The notes beneath the pieces are model-generated. The model was not told where the DNA came from. It searched no databases and worked only from the letters and a program-made list of their open reading frames with translations. From NCBI GenBank assembly GCA_030429205.1, contig JAUICZ010000001.1, positions 1,106,806 to 1,170,805 on the forward strand: 64,000 nt of DNA, in the 5' to 3' direction. The stretch is from Bacteroidia bacterium (GTDB taxonomy: Bacteria > Bacteroidota > Bacteroidia > Chitinophagales > Chitinophagaceae). Position 1 is the first letter of the stretch; each line of letters opens with the position of its first letter. Below are positions 55,017 to 62,675 of the stretch, piece by piece. The position numbers and the translations under genes were made by a program.

Positions 55017-55871
55017 CTACCCCAACTCCCCCCACAACTTCACCACTTCTACAGCTTCTTTAACATCGTGTACGCGTAAAATATTGGCGCCTTGTTGCAG
55101 GGCTACCATGTGCAGGGCGGTTGTTCCGTTGAGTGCTTCCTCTGGTGTAGTGCCCAGTGTTTTCCATATCATGCCCTTGCGGGAGATGCCCGCCAGTATA
55201 GGTTTGCCCAACATACGGAAAGTGTGTAGCTGGCTGAGTAAGGCAAAATTGTGTTCTTTGGTTTTTCCAAACCCAAAGCCCGGGTCTATAATAATATCGG
55301 TAATGCCCAGTTCGGTACAGGCATCCACCGTTTTGCGCAGGTAGTTGCGTACTTCAAATACCACATCATCGTATCTCGGGTCGTTTTGCATGGTTTGTGG
55401 TGTGCCGCGCATGTGCATAGCAATATAAGGCACTTTCAGTTCGGCTACCGTTTGCAGCATATTATCATCTAAACTCCCTGCACTCACATCATTAATAATA
55501 GCTGCGCCCGCCGCAACAGATTCCTTTGCCGTTGCAGCATTATAAGTATCTACAGATAACCATGCTTCGGGGAACCGTTTATTGATGGCTTCCACCGCCG
55601 GTAATATGCGCTTGAGTTCTTCGTCAGCACTAATCAGTTCTGCCCCCGGGCGGGTAGAAGCCCCGCCAACGTCTAATATAGTTGCCCCTTCTTCCAGCAT
55701 TTTTTCTGCATTGCGCAGCAGCCCGTCGGTATCGCTGTCTTTGCCCTGCGTGTAAAAACTATCGGGCGTAGCATTCAAAATGCCCATGATTACAGGCGTT
55801 GAGAGGTCTAACAGGCGACCTTTGCTCTGTATCAGAGATTGTACGGGTAAAACTGTATTTTTGGAACTCAT
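55017..55871 (-). CDS. folP: Dihydropteroate synthase
   Basis: The 284-residue protein has the DHPS signatures PVIMGILNATPDSFY, GATILDVGGASTRPGA, INDVSAGSLD, IAMHMRGTPQTM, IIIDPGFGFGKTKEHN, GISRKGMIWKTLG and ILRVHDVKEAVE. It condenses p-aminobenzoate with the pterin pyrophosphate in folate synthesis and is the sulfonamide target. ATG 55871 is chosen over a longer frame. It is divergent from the DUF1599 gene, whose start lies only 20 bases away. Confidence 0.96.
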   Translation of the reverse strand: MSSKNTVLPVQSLIQSKGRLLDLSTPVIMGILNATPDSFYTQGKDSDTDGLLRNAEKMLEEGATILDVGGASTRPGAELISADEELKRILPAVEAINKRFPEAWLSVDTYNAATAKESVAAGAAIINDVSAGSLDDNMLQTVAELKVPYIAMHMRGTPQTMQNDPRYDDVVFEVRNYLRKTVDACTELGITDIIIDPGFGFGKTKEHNFALLSQLHTFRMLGKPILAGISRKGMIWKTLGTTPEEALNGTTALHMVALQQGANILRVHDVKEAVEVVKLWGELG

Positions 55872-55891
55872 TGGCTGAAAAATACAATACA

Positions 55892-56452
55892 TTGAGTAGC
55901 GACACAACAACAAATACAATACAGCAATATCAGGATGTGGTAACACAGTGTAAAGACTTGTTTGTAAAAAAGGCGAGCGACTATGGTACGTCGTGGAGGG
56001 TACTGCGTCCTATATCTATTGTCGATCAGATATACATCAAGGCATGGCGCATCCGCCAGATACAGGAGAAAGGCGAACAGAAGATTGCGGACAGCATCGA
56101 GAGTGAATTCATAGGTATTGTGAACTATGGCATCATAGCATTGATACAACTGGCGATGGGTGATAGTGAGGAAATAGAATTGAGCGCAGAGCAGGCGAAA
56201 GCGGCTTACGAAAAATATTCAGGAGAGGTGGAAGCACTAATGATGCAGAAGAACCACGATTATGGTGAAGCATGGAGAGATATGTCTCAACCATCGTTTG
56301 TCGACCTGATATTAGTGAAGCTGTTACGCATTAAACAAATACTGGCGAACGATGGACACACACAAGTGTCTGAAGGTATAGACGCCAACTTTACTGATAT
56401 AGTGAACTATGGCATCTTTGCCCTGATAAAAATAGGCGAGGCAAAAGGTTAA
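55892..56452 (+). CDS. DUF1599 (Nmad1) family protein
   Basis: The 187-residue protein consists of two internal repeats with the pattern KASDYGTSWRVLRPISIVDQIYIKAWRIRQI and KNHDYGEAWRDMSQPSFVDLILVKLLRIKQI. Each is followed by IVNYGIIALI or IVNYGIFALI. The family was proposed to act in nucleotide modification. No ATG exists near the domain start; TTG at 55892 is the likely start. It shares a very short divergent promoter region with folP. Confidence 0.85.
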   Translation: MSSDTTTNTIQQYQDVVTQCKDLFVKKASDYGTSWRVLRPISIVDQIYIKAWRIRQIQEKGEQKIADSIESEFIGIVNYGIIALIQLAMGDSEEIELSAEQAKAAYEKYSGEVEALMMQKNHDYGEAWRDMSQPSFVDLILVKLLRIKQILANDGHTQVSEGIDANFTDIVNYGIFALIKIGEAKG

Positions 56453-56518
56453 CATTTTTTTACCTATTGCTGTTATTATCTTGTCTGTCTTAAAACCAAC
56501 AAACACGAGCATACTGTT

Positions 56519-57634
56519 ATGAAATACTTTCTTTGGATCATCAGAATTGTAGTAGGGGTATTATTCATTTTCTCAGGATTGGTAAAAGCGAACGACCCGC
56601 TGGGACTCAGCTATAAAATGGATGAGTTCTTCGAAGTGTGGGGCATGTTTTGGGCTATGCCTTTATCCTTACCGTTGTCTATAGTGATGATAGCCTTCGA
56701 GATCATAGCTGGTGTGGCAGTGTTGATCGGGTATGCTTACAGGGTATTCTCGTTTTTGTTGTTCCTGCTAATTGCATTCTTCACTTTCTTAACGGCATAT
56801 GTACTCTTCTCGGGTAATATTAAAGAGTGCGGTTGCTTTGGCGATTGTATTAAAATAACTAACGAAGAAACCTTCTGGAAAGATGTGGCATTGCTGGTGT
56901 TAGGTTTTGTATTGGTGATATATCGTAAACGCATTAAGCCTGTATTGTCGGGTTATCCCGGTACGGCTGTTATGATACTCACTGCCTTCTTCGCGTTTGG
57001 TGTACAGGTGTATGCGCTGGAGCATTTACCTTTTTACGATTGCCTTCCATATAAAGTGGGTGTAGATATTAATGTTGATAATAAAATACCACCAAATGCT
57101 ATACCGGATGAATATGATGATGTATTTATTTATGAGAAAAATGGTATAAAGAAAGAGTTTACAGTAGCTAATTATCCTTGGAAAGATTCTACATGGCATT
57201 ATGTTGATAGGATACAGCGACTAGTTAAAAAAGGAAATGCTGTACCAAAGATTCAAGACTTTTTCATTTCGGATCATGACGGTAATGAATATACTGATTA
57301 CATATTGACCAAAGAGGGCTACTCTTTCCTTTGGTTTGTAAAATCCCCTGAAAAAGCTCGTACCGATAATATGGATGAGCTAAAAGAACTGGCTAAAGCT
57401 GCTCAGAAAAAAGGAGTACCATTCTACATGTTATCATCTGCCAATAAAGAAATAACTGTGAACTTTATTAAAGAAAATGACTTAGAAGGAATTAATATTG
57501 AAATATTGGTTTTGGATGGTACAGTCAGTAAAACGGCTATGCGTTCCAACCCCGGTTTAATGCTCATTAAAAAAGGTGTGATACAGGGTAAGTGGAGTTT
57601 CCGCGACTATCCTGGTATTGATGTGATTCAATAA
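56519..57634 (+). CDS. DoxX-like membrane protein with thioredoxin-like C-terminus
   Basis: In the 371-residue protein, residues 1-170 contain four to five membrane helices of the DoxX type (RIVVGVLFIFSGLVKANDPLGLSYKM) with cysteines in ECGCFGDC. The rest is extracytoplasmic and resembles BT_3928-type proteins, with a possible thioredoxin-like fold but no CxxC near its end. Similar proteins are linked to redox processes in the Bacteroidota envelope. It is followed by the ABC permease after 20 bases. Confidence 0.8.
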   Translation: MKYFLWIIRIVVGVLFIFSGLVKANDPLGLSYKMDEFFEVWGMFWAMPLSLPLSIVMIAFEIIAGVAVLIGYAYRVFSFLLFLLIAFFTFLTAYVLFSGNIKECGCFGDCIKITNEETFWKDVALLVLGFVLVIYRKRIKPVLSGYPGTAVMILTAFFAFGVQVYALEHLPFYDCLPYKVGVDINVDNKIPPNAIPDEYDDVFIYEKNGIKKEFTVANYPWKDSTWHYVDRIQRLVKKGNAVPKIQDFFISDHDGNEYTDYILTKEGYSFLWFVKSPEKARTDNMDELKELAKAAQKKGVPFYMLSSANKEITVNFIKENDLEGINIEILVLDGTVSKTAMRSNPGLMLIKKGVIQGKWSFRDYPGIDVIQ

Positions 57635-57654
57635 AGCATTGCCTATCTTTAAGG

Positions 57655-58704
57655 GTGTTTCGTTTTTTACTCAGGCGCATACGGTATAGCATATTGGTAT
57701 TGCTGGGTGTGGTTACGTTGGTGTTCTTTCTGTTCAACGTGCTGCCCGGAGACCCTGCACGTTTGGTGATGGGTGAGCGTACCGATAAAGCATCTATCGA
57801 GAATGCCCGTAAGGAAATGAATCTGGACAAACCTTTGTTCACCCGTTACTTCTTATACCTGAATGATATTTCACCCATCAGCGTTCATCCTAAAGCAGAG
57901 CAGGAGAAATACAATTTTGTTCAATTGATACCGTTGGGTGAAAATGCATTGGTGTTAAAGTCGCCCTACCTGGGTCGGTCGTACACCACAAAAAAGAAAG
58001 TGAATACTGCACTTGCAGAGGCCTTGCCTGGTACGGTGATATTGGCTTTGGCAGCCATGTTACTAGCAACGGTTGGGGGCATATTTTTGGGAGTAGTAGC
58101 AGCACTTAAAAAAGATACCTGGTTGGATACTTCGTCTATTGCGGCAAGTGTGGCCGGTGTGTCTATGCCATCTTTTTTTGCGGGGCTCATCATTGCATAT
58201 GTGTTTGGTTACTTGTTGCATAGCTATACAGGATTAAACATGACGGGTAGCTTATGGGAGTACGATGTGTTTAAAGGAAGGCATTTAGCATTGCAAAATT
58301 TGATACTGCCTGCACTGGCACTAGGTATCCGTCCGTTGGCGATTATTACCCAGCTAACGCGTAGTGCGGTACTGGATGTTTTGTCGCAGGACTATATACG
58401 CACGGCTTATGCAAAAGGCTTATCAACCAGACAAGTAGTATGGCGCCATGCATTGCCTAATGCACTGAACCCTGTAGTTACTGCAGTATCAGGCTGGCTG
58501 GCAGAGTTACTGGCGGGTTCTTTCTTTATAGAATTTATTTTCGGGTGGAAAGGTGTTGGTAAGATAACGGTGGATGCATTGGAGAAATTTGACTTCCCGA
58601 TGGTGATGGGTGCAGTATTGCTGACTGCGTGCCTGTTCATCCTCATTAACCTGCTAACAGATATCTTGTATGCTAAACTAGACCCGAGGGTAAGGTTGAG
58701 TTAG
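57655..58704 (+). CDS. DppB-type ABC transporter permease
   Basis: The 349-residue inner-membrane permease has about six membrane helices, starting with RIRYSILVLLGVVTLVFFLF and NVLPGDPARLVMG, and the EAA-loop sequence DYIRTAYAKGLSTRQVVWRHALPNALNPVV. It resembles peptide/nickel (Dpp/Opp) permeases. No ATPase, second permease or binding protein is next to it, so the rest of the transporter is elsewhere. It starts at GTG 57655. Confidence 0.88.
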   Translation: MFRFLLRRIRYSILVLLGVVTLVFFLFNVLPGDPARLVMGERTDKASIENARKEMNLDKPLFTRYFLYLNDISPISVHPKAEQEKYNFVQLIPLGENALVLKSPYLGRSYTTKKKVNTALAEALPGTVILALAAMLLATVGGIFLGVVAALKKDTWLDTSSIAASVAGVSMPSFFAGLIIAYVFGYLLHSYTGLNMTGSLWEYDVFKGRHLALQNLILPALALGIRPLAIITQLTRSAVLDVLSQDYIRTAYAKGLSTRQVVWRHALPNALNPVVTAVSGWLAELLAGSFFIEFIFGWKGVGKITVDALEKFDFPMVMGAVLLTACLFILINLLTDILYAKLDPRVRLS

Positions 58705-59228
58705 TTGAAAACTATAGTCGTGCTATCGATAAAGCTATTGTCTAATGAGGTTTTGCCGGATATGTAAAAAATATAACTGCCTTTTATTGTAGAACTATCA
58801 CCGTCTATCATGACGATACCATAGAAAAATCCACTGCTTGAAGTAATAAGCTCGCTATAGAACAAACCCCTTCTTTCAAGGAAATTATCACCTGCAACAA
58901 TAGTATCCATTTTATAATAATAGTCTCTATTGCAGTGAATTTTCAAGTCACCGGTATTAATTGTTTCTGCGTAAAATAGCTCCATACTTAAGTTGCTTAT
59001 GTCGCAGTCTTTCGGGGATGTGTCTATTGTTTCACTCGTTGGTTCTATCCTAAATTGATAGCCGCTGGTGATATTGTTTTTTAGGATAGGCTGACTAATA
59101 ATGTCCACACCATTGTAGTGGATTATATATGATGCTCCATTACAAACCTTTAACTTATTTTTTTGCATATTACAAGCAAGGAGAATGGTCATGGATAGAA
59201 CAGTGGTTAGGGAGATTACTTTTTTCAT
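58701..59228 (-). CDS. Lipoprotein, tandem paralogue 1 of 3
   Basis: The 175-residue protein has a lipobox (MTILLAC) and a beta-rich body that ends with GSYIFYISGKTSLDNSFIDSTTIVFN, a motif repeated almost unchanged in the next two genes. It overlaps the permease stop by four bases from the opposite strand. Function is unknown; an outer-membrane location is likely. Confidence 0.75.
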   Translation of the reverse strand: MKKVISLTTVLSMTILLACNMQKNKLKVCNGASYIIHYNGVDIISQPILKNNITSGYQFRIEPTSETIDTSPKDCDISNLSMELFYAETINTGDLKIHCNRDYYYKMDTIVAGDNFLERRGLFYSELITSSSGFFYGIVMIDGDSSTIKGSYIFYISGKTSLDNSFIDSTTIVFN

Positions 59229-59229
59229 G

Positions 59230-59742
59230 TTAGTTGAAAGTTATGGTTGAACTATCGATGAAGTTATTGCCTAATGATGTTTTGCCGGATACATAGAATG
59301 TGTATGCGCCTTTCAATAAAGCACTGTCAGTATAAAAGTTAATAACGGTAGGCTCTAGCTCCTTGTGCTCAAAACTATCAGGGGTAATGTCAAAGACATC
59401 TCTTCTAAGCAGGAAATTCTCTTCTTCTTGAATTGTAATGTTATCTCTTTTTAAAGCTCTGTTACAGAATACTTTAACATCAGAAGTGTCAATCACTTCT
59501 ACATAATTCAGTTTGAGCACAAGGTTTTGTACATCGCAGTTATGGGGGCTTACATCTTCGCTAACTCCGGTAGGGGTTAGTATTATTGAGAATCCATTTT
59601 GCTTAAAGCCATGTACTTGAGTTCTGCTTTTTATAGCTACTTTGTTTGTGTATATATTAGTTGTTGTTCCTCCTCCTTTGCATGTCTTTCTACATGAATA
59701 GGATGTGGTAATAAGAAATACAAGTAGTATAAGTTTATTCAT
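59230..59742 (-). CDS. Lipoprotein, tandem paralogue 2 of 3
   Basis: The 170-residue protein has a signal with Cys at residue 17 (TTSYSC), and GAYTFYVSGKTSLGNNFIDSSTITFN as its end. It shares the SPHNCDVQNLVLKLNYVEVIDTSD stretch with paralogue 1. Its start overlaps the stop of the upstream gene by eight bases, so the genes are translationally coupled. Confidence 0.75.
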   Translation of the reverse strand: MNKLILLVFLITTSYSCRKTCKGGGTTTNIYTNKVAIKSRTQVHGFKQNGFSIILTPTGVSEDVSPHNCDVQNLVLKLNYVEVIDTSDVKVFCNRALKRDNITIQEEENFLLRRDVFDITPDSFEHKELEPTVINFYTDSALLKGAYTFYVSGKTSLGNNFIDSSTITFN

Positions 59743-60232
59743 AAGTAACCATTGTGCTATCCAGAAAAGTGTTCCCTAACGAAGTGTTTCCGGAAATATA
59801 ATAAGTGTAGGTGCCTGATTTTGTACTATCTACTTTTATTAATAGCGTTCTATTATATAGTTCAAATGTATCAGTATGTTTTAGCAAGTTCTCTCCTTTT
59901 TTGAAAGTAATACCGTAATGGTATAAGTTGTGATCGCAGTAGATGCTAAGTGTTGAGTCAGAAATAGTTTCCTCGAATGTAACTATGTTGCCTTCTTTTG
60001 TACAACGTCCTTTTTTGTCGTTTGGAGTGATATTAGTTTCCTTTAACGGAGTAATACTAAGTGTATGTACATACATTAAACGCTTGCTGACGCCTGTTGG
60101 TTTCGCAATAACGGTTTTGCTATCGGGCTTTATAGAGTAACCATAATAACTGATGCTCTCGTGGCTATTACTGCATTGGCAGGAGTGGAAAAAAATAGCT
60201 GAAGAAATAATAATCAGGTATAGGTGTTTCAT
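59735..60232 (-). CDS. Lipoprotein, tandem paralogue 3 of 3
   Basis: The 165-residue protein has a lipobox-like signal (AIFFHSC) and GTYTYYISGNTSLGNTFLDSTMVTYE as its end. It is the first gene of the three-gene cluster. The three are diverged in the middle, as expected for old duplicates facing different partners. Confidence 0.75.
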   Translation of the reverse strand: MKHLYLIIISSAIFFHSCQCSNSHESISYYGYSIKPDSKTVIAKPTGVSKRLMYVHTLSITPLKETNITPNDKKGRCTKEGNIVTFEETISDSTLSIYCDHNLYHYGITFKKGENLLKHTDTFELYNRTLLIKVDSTKSGTYTYYISGNTSLGNTFLDSTMVTYE

Positions 60233-60432
60233 CCTTTAAATAAGTACAATATATGTGCCATTTTAAGTACTCTTTACGATGATAGATGGTGAAAATATTT
60301 CATATTAATGGAATTGGCCTAAATTTGCAGGCAATGTTATTTTTTGGTAACTAGTAGCCTACCAATTTGTTCATCACAGGTTAACTAATCATTAATTTTC
60401 CTTCTTATGCTTTCTAAGGCTTATAAGAAGAA

Positions 60433-60440
60433 TATTTTTG
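60433..60440 (+). promoter_or_regulatory. -7 element of the phosphate operon
   Basis: TATTTTTG matches TAnnTTTG, 36 bases before the DUF47 start. Confidence 0.5.
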
Positions 60441-60475
60441 CCGCTTAGTTGTCCTGTATAAACTAATAAATCAAT

Positions 60476-61123
60476 ATGGGTCTCGGATCATTTGTAAAAA
60501 TCTTCTTGCCTAAAGACAAAGTGTTCTATTCTCTTTTCGAAGAGGTAGTGAACAATCTTAAAAACATGTCTGAAATATTCATCAAAGCGATGAATGAAAC
60601 AGATTATAATAGGCGACTAGAGTTGCTGAAGAGTCTTGATGAATGGGAGAGCAGAAACGATGAAGTGACTCATAAGATATTCATTGAGCTGGGCAGTAAT
60701 TTTATTACGCCTTTCGATAGAGAAGATATTCACTATTTAGCTACTGCGCTGGATGACATAGCAGACTTTATGTGGGGTAGTGCCAAAAGAATGATGAACT
60801 ACGGCATAGAGGATATTGACGATGTAACAAAAAAGTTTGCGGATATCATCAACAGAGCTGTTTTGTCGTTGCATACAGGTATTCATGAGTTAAGAAACAT
60901 GAAAAACCTGCGTGCAGTAACAGAAGTTTGCGTAAACGTAAATAGTTTGGAAAACGAAGGAGATGACCTGCTGGATAAAGGCATGGTTCAACTTTTCTCA
61001 ACCGGAACAAACCCTATAGAGGTAATTAAGAAGAAAGACCTATACCAGATGCTGGAGACAGTAACTGATAAATGTGAAGACGCAGCAAACGTAATTGAAT
61101 CAATAATTATTAAATACGCTTAA
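60476..61123 (+). CDS. DUF47 (PhoU-like) Pit accessory protein
   Basis: The 215-residue all-helical protein has the motifs KSLDEWESRNDEVTHKIFIEL, ITPFDREDIHYLATALDDIADFMWG and ENEGDDLLDKGM typical of DUF47. Such proteins modulate the activity of the PiT transporter encoded next. It precedes the permease gene by 21 bases in one operon. Confidence 0.92.
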   Translation: MGLGSFVKIFLPKDKVFYSLFEEVVNNLKNMSEIFIKAMNETDYNRRLELLKSLDEWESRNDEVTHKIFIELGSNFITPFDREDIHYLATALDDIADFMWGSAKRMMNYGIEDIDDVTKKFADIINRAVLSLHTGIHELRNMKNLRAVTEVCVNVNSLENEGDDLLDKGMVQLFSTGTNPIEVIKKKDLYQMLETVTDKCEDAANVIESIIIKYA

Positions 61124-61144
61124 TAAGAACGGCAGCACAGTACT

Positions 61145-62584
61145 ATGGCATTCCTGATAACAATTATCGCATTAGCACTGATATTCGACTACATCAATGG
61201 TTTTCACGATGCGGCGAACTCGATTGCTACAGTAGTCTCAACAAAGGTTCTTACTCCGTTTCAGGCAGTACTTTGGGCAGCATTCTTCAACTTTGTTGCC
61301 TTTTTTATTTTTAAAGATCACGGGGTAGCTAATACAATTGCCAAAACGGTATTGGAAGAATATATTACCCTGGAAGTGATTATATCGGGCTTATTAGCCG
61401 CCATAGCATGGAACTTGCTGACATGGTGGTTTGGAATACCATCCAGTTCATCGCATACACTGATCGGTGGGTTTACAGGCGCGGCTATTGCTCATGCCGG
61501 TATGCAATCAATAAATCCTGACCCGGTTATTAAAACTGTCATTTTTATAGTAGTAGCACCAATAGTAGGTATGCTTATAGCATTTATCATATCTCTATGG
61601 TTTATAAACTCGTTTAAGAAAGGCCCTTTTGCCAAGATAGCAGCCTTCGTTGTTATAACAGCAGTTGTCGTTACACTCTATAACGTTTTAGAGACCAACC
61701 AACATAAGCTTTTGGGGATGACAGAAGCGACTGACTATACAGAAGAAGGGGTTAAAATGAAGAAGGTGCTTCATAACTCACCGGCTCATATGATGGGTAT
61801 TCGAAAAGGTGATGTTATTACGTCTATTAGTGAGAATAACATTAAAGATGCTCATGACTTAGATGTAAACCTAAGAAGCCATAAAAACGGAGAAGAGGTA
61901 AGTGTGACTTTGTTGCGCGATGGGAAACTAGTAGAAAAAATATCCACGTTTGATACGCATCATAATACTAAGTTGGGCTTAGTAGTTTTTTACGGTAACA
62001 ACTTCAAGTGGATATTGATGGGTGTTGTACTTTCTATCATGGCATTTTTCACAATGTTCTTGAATTCATTGAACGTAGCACGCTCAACAGTATGGCTAAA
62101 GCGTTTACAACTGGTATCTTCTGCAGCATTCAGTATTGGACATGGTGGTAATGATGCACAAAAAGTAATGGGTATTATTACTGTTGCGTTGATCGCGTAT
62201 GAAGGGAATAGCATTACCTCTTTCGACCAAATGCCTGTATGGGTGCCGCTGGCATGTTATTCTTCAATAGCTTTAGGTACCATGAGTGGTGGTTGGAAGA
62301 TCATTAAAACTATGGGTACGCGCATTACAAAAGTAACACCGTTTGAGGGTGTAGCTGCAGAAACTGCAGGTGCAGTCACCTTGTTCCTGACCGCCGGTTT
62401 AAAAATCCCGGTGAGTAGTACACATACTATTACAGGTTCTATCATTGGTGTGGGGGCTACTAAGCGTTTGTCTGCTGTTCGCTGGGGCGTAACACTTAAT
62501 TTGCTATGGGCATGGATACTAACTATACCTGTAAGTGCGGTACTGGCAGCCTTAGTGTATTACATATTTAGGTTATTTATCTAG
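61145..62584 (+). CDS. pit: PiT-family phosphate permease with an embedded PDZ domain
   Basis: The 479-residue permease has both PiT repeats: NGFHDAANSIATVVSTKVLTP near the start and GHGGNDAQKVMGIITVALIA in the second half, plus two copies of the P-S-S-S-H/V-S-S-T-H motif (IPSSSSHTLIGG, VPVSSTHTITG-like). Between them, residues about 195-268 form a PDZ-like domain (SPAHMMGIRKGDVITSISE, EEVSVTLLRDGK). It imports inorganic phosphate (or metal phosphate) by symport. The PDZ insertion is unusual and may regulate it or bind a protease or partner. Confidence 0.92.
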   Translation: MAFLITIIALALIFDYINGFHDAANSIATVVSTKVLTPFQAVLWAAFFNFVAFFIFKDHGVANTIAKTVLEEYITLEVIISGLLAAIAWNLLTWWFGIPSSSSHTLIGGFTGAAIAHAGMQSINPDPVIKTVIFIVVAPIVGMLIAFIISLWFINSFKKGPFAKIAAFVVITAVVVTLYNVLETNQHKLLGMTEATDYTEEGVKMKKVLHNSPAHMMGIRKGDVITSISENNIKDAHDLDVNLRSHKNGEEVSVTLLRDGKLVEKISTFDTHHNTKLGLVVFYGNNFKWILMGVVLSIMAFFTMFLNSLNVARSTVWLKRLQLVSSAAFSIGHGGNDAQKVMGIITVALIAYEGNSITSFDQMPVWVPLACYSSIALGTMSGGWKIIKTMGTRITKVTPFEGVAAETAGAVTLFLTAGLKIPVSSTHTITGSIIGVGATKRLSAVRWGVTLNLLWAWILTIPVSAVLAALVYYIFRLFI

Positions 62585-62636
62585 CCCTTAACAGAGATTT
62601 AATTGATTTAGTTAAGGCTGTCCCGTAGGTTTTCAG

Positions 62637-62644
62637 TATATTTG
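62637..62644 (+). promoter_or_regulatory. -7 element of the SWIM-finger gene
   Basis: TATATTTG matches TAnnTTTG exactly, 32 bases before the ATG at 62676. Confidence 0.5.
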
Positions 62645-62675
62645 ACGTTGCTTTTTTCAAAACCGAAGGGGTTAA

